Shown here one piece after another: positions 5,998 through 8,329 of a stretch of DNA of 8,329 nt. Source of the stretch: DALYLB01 sp046154695 (GTDB lineage: Bacteria; Acidobacteriota; Blastocatellia; RBC074); NCBI GenBank assembly GCA_046154695.1, contig JBJXFI010000110.1:1-8329 (forward strand), read 5' to 3'. The notes beneath the pieces were generated by a model. That model worked only from the letters and a program-made list of their open reading frames with translations, had not been told where the DNA came from and searched no databases. The position numbers were made by a program, and so were the translations under genes. Position 1 is the first letter of the stretch; each line of letters opens with the position of its first letter.

Positions 5998-7203
5998 TTA
6001 TCTGCCGGGCCGCCGGGAGCGAAAGGCGCGCGTGGCCGACACGGTCACGGGAGCGAGGCCGCCAAAGCCCGGAACGAGCACGCGCTCGACTTTTTGTCCC
6101 GTCAGGCGCTCGATCGCGGTCATCGTGAGTTCATCGATGGGAGTCAGCAGGGTCATGGCGTGACCGGCATTTCCGGCCCGGCCCGTCCGCCCTATGCGAT
6201 GAATGTAATCTTCCGGGGCTTCGGGAACATCGAAATTGATCACGTGGGTGATCGATTCCACATCGATTCCGCGGGCGGCGATATCGGTCGCCACCAGGAC
6301 ATGGCATTGCCCGTTCTTGAAACTGAGCAGCGCGGCTTTGCGCTGCGGCTGCGTGCGGTCGGCGTGGATGCAATCGACCTTGTGATCCCGGGCGGCGAGC
6401 AGGTGCGAGAGGCGCTCGGCGCCGCGTTTGGTTCGCGTGAACACGAGGACCCTCGAATAGGGCTCGCGCTCCAGCAGGTGCAGCAGGAGCGAGGTCTTCG
6501 AGGCGCTGGCCACGGGGTAGGCGGTCTGTTTGACCGTCAGGGCCGCCTCGCTGCGCGAATTCACCTCGATGATCTCCGGCTTGCGCATATACTCGCGCGC
6601 GATCCCCTCGATCTCCCGGGACATCGTCGCGGAAAAGAGGAGCGTCTGCCGCTTTTCGGGCAGATACTCCATGATCGCCTGAATCGCCGGCAGGAAGCCC
6701 ATATCGAGCATCCGATCGGCTTCATCGAGAACCAGATGCTCGACGCGGGCGAGGTTGACGGTTCCGTGCTCCAGGTGGTCCTGCAATCGCCCCGGGGTCG
6801 CGATCACGACCCGCGCCCCGCCGCGCAGGCCGCTCACCTGTTTGTTCATGCTCTCGCCGCCGATCACGGTTGTGGCGCGAACCAGTTTTTTCGGGTCGAG
6901 CTCCCGCAAATTATCCGCAATCTGCCCGGCAAGTTCGCGCGTCGGCGCCAGGACCAGGACCCGCACGCCGGCTCCCTTGGTCGCCTGCAGTTTCTGCAGC
7001 AGCGGCAGCAGAAACGCCGCCGTCTTTCCCGTCCCCGTCGAGGCGCAGCCAATCATGTCCGCGCCCGTCAGCACGACCGGAATCGCATGCCGCTGAATCG
7101 GCGTCGGCTCCAAAAATCCCAACGAATTACAGTTCATCGCTATCGACTGGGTCAACCCCAGTTCGGCAAAACTCAACTCTTCTTCAATCATTCTCTCATT
7201 CAT
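5998..7203 (-). CDS. rhlE: DEAD-box ATP-dependent RNA helicase, RhlE type
   Basis: This cytoplasmic helicase unwinds short RNA duplexes using ATP; RhlE-group members act in ribosome assembly and RNA decay, often with RNase E-type complexes. The 401-residue product has every core motif in order: Q motif GFLEPTPIQ (29-37, with F12 upstream), Walker A ASTGTGKT (54-61), PTRELA (87-92), GG (115-116), TPGR (136-139), DEAD (160-163), SAT (191-193), VLVFTRT (252-258), TDIAARGID (306-314) and HRIGRTGR (335-342). The short Arg-rich tail (ending RSRRPGR) is small compared with RhlE proteins that carry long basic tails. At 280-282 the usual His-Gly-Asp/Asn is His-Ala-Asp, a mild deviation. Start ATG at 7201-7203 overlaps the stop of a possible mini-ORF; Met5 is an alternative. 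No strong Shine-Dalgarno or promoter is evident. Assignment to DEAD-box is certain, to RhlE rather than another subgroup probable. Confidence 0.92.
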   Translation of the reverse strand: MNERMIEEELSFAELGLTQSIAMNCNSLGFLEPTPIQRHAIPVVLTGADMIGCASTGTGKTAAFLLPLLQKLQATKGAGVRVLVLAPTRELAGQIADNLRELDPKKLVRATTVIGGESMNKQVSGLRGGARVVIATPGRLQDHLEHGTVNLARVEHLVLDEADRMLDMGFLPAIQAIMEYLPEKRQTLLFSATMSREIEGIAREYMRKPEIIEVNSRSEAALTVKQTAYPVASASKTSLLLHLLEREPYSRVLVFTRTKRGAERLSHLLAARDHKVDCIHADRTQPQRKAALLSFKNGQCHVLVATDIAARGIDVESITHVINFDVPEAPEDYIHRIGRTGRAGNAGHAMTLLTPIDELTMTAIERLTGQKVERVLVPGFGGLAPVTVSATRAFRSRRPGR

Positions 7204-7229
7204 TCTTTACTGCCATTTCTTACTGCCAT
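7200..7229 (-). CDS. Possible 9-codon leader ORF overlapping the helicase start
   Basis: An ATG (complement of 7227-7229) opens a frame coding MAVRNGSKE. Its TGA (complement of 7200-7202) overlaps the helicase ATG as ATGA, the classic arrangement for translational coupling. GGTGGTG lies a few bases upstream and could act as a ribosome site. The sequence is made of two near-identical units: TTACTGCCATT at 7207-7217 and again at 7220-7230 (plus strand, period 13), so the ATGGCAGTAA word occurs twice. It could equally be a chance product of that small duplication. Confidence 0.2.
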   Translation of the reverse strand: MAVRNGSKE

Positions 7230-7270
7230 TCTTCACCACCGCGATCCGATCAGCTCGCCGAGGGGCGGCT

Positions 7271-7323
7271 GAAAGAAAAGCGCCTCGGATTCCTTTAGGA
7301 AATCCCGGAGGCGCTTTTCTTTC
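7271..7323 (-). terminator. Strong intrinsic terminator downstream of the RRM gene
   Basis: Arms 7271-7286 and 7308-7323 pair perfectly over 16 bp. The stem extends inward through GGATT/AATCC (7287-7291 with 7301-7305) to a small TTTA-loop hairpin. Read on the minus strand the GC-rich core GCGCCTC...GAGGCGC is followed by TTTTCTTTC, with a matching A-rich stretch on the ascending side. This is the form of a rho-independent terminator. It lies about 125 nt after the RRM gene stop and 67 nt before the helicase start. Because the stem is symmetric it could also work on the plus strand. Confidence 0.8.
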
Positions 7324-7447
7324 CCGTAGACACAGCCCGGCTGAACCTCTGCCTGAATCGATGTCCAGAGAGATCCTCCGAAACGCATTCGCGAATATGG
7401 AGATTCGACCGCTAAAACCGATCTTCGCCCACCGAGCACGCATTCGT
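7324..7447. other. Spacer between RRM gene stop and its terminator
   Basis: A 124-base stretch that would be the 3' untranslated region of the RRM gene on the minus strand. It contains a 9-bp direct repeat ACGCATTCG (7383-7391 and 7438-7446). A 68-codon minus-strand frame from a GTG at 7439 runs through the terminator hairpin, which argues against it being a gene. I see no promoter for the helicase here or in 7204-7270. Confidence 0.35.
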
Positions 7448-7834
7448 CTAGTACCGACCGCCGCCAAAACCACCACCGCCGCCACGGCCACCGCCGCCGC
7501 CACGCCCACCACCGAAGCCGCCGCCGCCGCCGCCACGGCCACCGCCGCCACCACGCCCGCCGCCGAAGCCGCCGCCGCCGCGATTCTCGCGCGGCTTGGC
7601 CTCATTCACCGTCAGACTGCGACCGTCAACCTCACGGCCGTTGAACTGAGAGATCGCGGCCTCGCCTTCCGCCTTCGATGCCATTTCAACGAAGGCAAAT
7701 CCTCTCGACCGGCCCGTGTCGCGGTCCGTGACGATCGAAACGGATTCGACCGTCCCCGCCGCTGCGAAGAGATCCTGCAGATCATCTTCCGTCGTCCCAA
7801 ACGAGAGATTGCCGACATAAAGTTTCATTGACAT
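7448..7834 (-). CDS. RRM-domain RNA-binding protein with glycine-rich RGG tail
   Basis: A small single-stranded RNA-binding protein of the type found in cyanobacteria and other bacteria, where such proteins are often cold- or stress-induced RNA chaperones. The 128-residue product has one RRM: RNP2 LYVGNL at residues 5-10 and RNP1 RGFAFVEM at 44-51, with the aromatic residues Y6, F46 and F48 that stack on RNA. Residues 86-128 are almost only Gly, Arg and Phe, in imperfect repeats of about 17 residues (GGGGFGGGRGGGGGRGG), ending FGGGRY. Start is set at ATG 7832-7834 (MSMKLYVGN), with AAAGG 11 bases upstream (complement of 7846-7850). The ATG two codons later is possible. The same frame is open for 48 further codons upstream, but that sequence is not RRM-like and crosses the ribosome site. 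The gene precedes the helicase on the same strand, separated by a terminator. Confidence 0.93.
   Translation of the reverse strand: MSMKLYVGNLSFGTTEDDLQDLFAAAGTVESVSIVTDRDTGRSRGFAFVEMASKAEGEAAISQFNGREVDGRSLTVNEAKPRENRGGGGFGGGRGGGGGRGGGGGGFGGGRGGGGGRGGGGGFGGGRY
7451..7585 (-). repeat. Imperfect tandem repeats coding the Gly/Arg/Phe tail
   Basis: The region is built of GGC/GGT-type codons (GCC/ACC on the plus strand) in about two and a half copies of a 51-bp unit coding GGGGFGGGRGGGGGRGG. Such DNA is prone to slippage, so tail length may vary between strains. On the plus strand it produces an artificial Ala/Thr-rich open frame. Confidence 0.75.
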
Positions 7835-7850
7835 TTGTAGATGTACCTTT

Positions 7851-7862
7851 CCCCCCGGGGGG
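7851..7862. promoter_or_regulatory. C6G6 palindrome just upstream of the RRM gene ribosome site
   Basis: CCCCCCGGGGGG lies directly before the AAAGG ribosome site of the RRM gene (7846-7850) on the transcript strand. A run of six C followed by six G can pair within or between transcripts and could affect access to the ribosome site. The position is seen; the regulatory role is inferred. Confidence 0.3.
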
Positions 7863-8016
7863 ATGTTAGAGAAGCTTCGAATCGGATGGGCTTCGGTGTA
7901 ACAGTAGCAGCGAAGGCTCGTGTTCGGATGTTCCAATGAACAGCTTCTGAAGTTGACGTTAGCCTGCTCTCGAACCATCCAGAACGCCGCCGCTAAATCG
8001 ATTTTAGAGGCTTGTG

Positions 8017-8036
8017 GCGCATCACTGTTGATGCGC
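8017..8036. repeat. 20-bp inverted repeat (operator- or hairpin-like)
   Basis: GCGCATCA at 8017-8024 and TGATGCGC at 8029-8036 are perfect complements around a CTGT spacer. It lies about 185 bases upstream of the RRM gene start. No T-run follows on either strand, so a terminator is unlikely. A protein-binding operator or a leader hairpin are the options. Confidence 0.55.
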
Positions 8037-8102
8037 GAGAGAAGGAATGAACAAAGTTACGTGGAAGATATTGCACCAGCCGCATAAAAATTGCAAACAC
8101 CG

Positions 8103-8216
8103 CCGGAGAAAATTGCGGGGGGGCGCAGGGAGGGCCGGGTGGAAGCCCCGGTCCCGCTCGAAAGCGACGGCAGGGGCGAATTCGGATCCGGGCCCTCGCA
8201 TGCAGCAATTCCCGGT
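8103..8216. ncRNA. Possible structured RNA element
   Basis: Nested pairings can be drawn by eye: CCGG (8103-8106) with CCGG near 8212-8215, and AATTGC (8111-8116) with GCAATT (8205-8210). Inside are a hairpin GGGCCGGG/CCCGGTCC (8132-8139 with 8147-8154, seven-base loop) and a small hairpin CGCT-CGAA-AGCG (8155-8166). GC-rich DNA folds easily, the strand is not determined, and it matches no RNA family that I recognise. It could be a leader structure of the RRM gene (minus strand) or nothing. Confidence 0.2.
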
Positions 8217-8329
8217 TGGCTCATAAAGCCTGAAAATATGCGATTTGGCAAAAAGAGTTTTTGCGCTTGAGCGAGCAGATCGAGAGATGGTGTGAAAAGC
8301 TCGTAAGCTACAGATTCGGCTGAAGATCA

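Larger units (their letters stand above)
7863..8329. other. Long gene-free region upstream of the RRM gene
   Basis: No credible gene lies here. Frames on both strands are short, basic or Pro/Arg-rich, and lack ribosome sites; a 59-codon plus-strand frame from 8047 is an example. Structures seen are: an 8-bp inverted repeat at 8017-8036; hairpins at 8132-8154 and 8155-8166; three abutting six-base palindromes at 8178-8195; and an inverted repeat GCAAAAA-GAG-TTTTTGC at 8248-8264. A weak minus-strand promoter candidate is TTGCAA (8091-8096) with CAATAT (complement of 8068-8073), spacer 17, which would give the RRM gene a leader of over 200 nt. The nature of the right edge (UTR, another gene's upstream region) is unknown. 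Confidence 0.45.

Noticed and set aside
6094..7272. A 392-codon plus-strand frame opposite the helicase
   Set aside because: The minus strand has all DEAD-box motifs in order; the plus-strand frame has no domain and runs through into the terminator region.
7361..7831. Ala/Thr-rich plus-strand frame opposite the RRM gene
   Set aside because: Its Ala/Thr repeats are the complement of the Gly-rich codons of the RRM protein tail.
7835..7978. Extended N-terminus for the RRM protein (start at 7978)
   Set aside because: The extra 48 residues are Cys/Ser/His-rich with no RRM similarity and include the ribosome site and the C6G6 palindrome.
8103..8216. tRNA, SRP RNA, RNase P RNA or cobalamin riboswitch in the right-hand region
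   Set aside because: None of the conserved boxes of these families could be matched by eye.
8047..8226. A 59-codon basic plus-strand frame starting MNKVTWK
   Set aside because: The AAGGA-like sequence abuts the ATG with no spacing, the product is low-complexity basic, and the region is full of palindromes.

Overview
This 8.3-kb, GC-rich window looks like a chromosomal fragment from a member of Acidobacteriota or a neighbouring high-GC phylum. The main reason is the large secreted-type protein at 3636-5810. It has the layout and signature phrases of the VWFA-related family that is expanded in Acidobacteria (a conserved 'DFEVLENGK' region, a degenerate 'DTLHLS' in place of a full MIDAS motif, and an 'RAQRGY' ending). 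The assignment to a phylum is an inference. No rRNA, tRNA, CRISPR array, transposase or phage gene is visible.

Layout. (1) 1-174 holds no supported gene, only an edge-truncated 27-codon open frame. (2) 175-879, minus strand, is tsaB (t6A tRNA modification), best started at a TTG. (3) 880-1008 is a compact divergent promoter region in which mutS and tsaB appear to use overlapping -10 elements. (4) 1009-3621, plus strand, is mutS (DNA mismatch repair). It is followed after 14 nt, with a good Shine-Dalgarno, by the VWFA-related gene (3636-5810), so the two are probably co-transcribed. (5) 5811-5997 lies between convergent genes and contains a perfect 21-bp inverted repeat. (6) 5998-7203, minus strand, is a DEAD-box RNA helicase of the RhlE type. 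(7) 7204-7447 holds a possible 9-codon leader that overlaps the helicase start and a strong intrinsic terminator. (8) 7448-7834, minus strand, is a small RRM protein with an RGG/glycine-rich tail. (9) 7835-8329 is a long gene-free region with several palindromes and hairpins, upstream of the RRM gene.

How the genes fit together. TsaB and MutS both serve information fidelity (decoding and replication) and fire from one divergent promoter. The RRM-RGG protein and the RhlE helicase lie in tandem and both act on RNA structure, a pairing often linked to cold or stress adaptation in bacteria. A terminator separates them, so they need not be one transcript.

The least expected signal is shared by mutS and the VWFA-related gene. 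Each carries the same in-frame 14-bp word GCGTTATCAGACGC (encoding Ala-Leu-Ser-Asp-Ala with rare TTA/TCA codons) in a non-conserved linker. In both genes the coding strand switches there from strongly C-rich to strongly G-rich. The two linkers also share a second word, CCCGAATCG, encoding part of 'PESRE'. This may be a short dispersed element linked to local strand asymmetry, or it may be chance; a genome-wide scan would decide.
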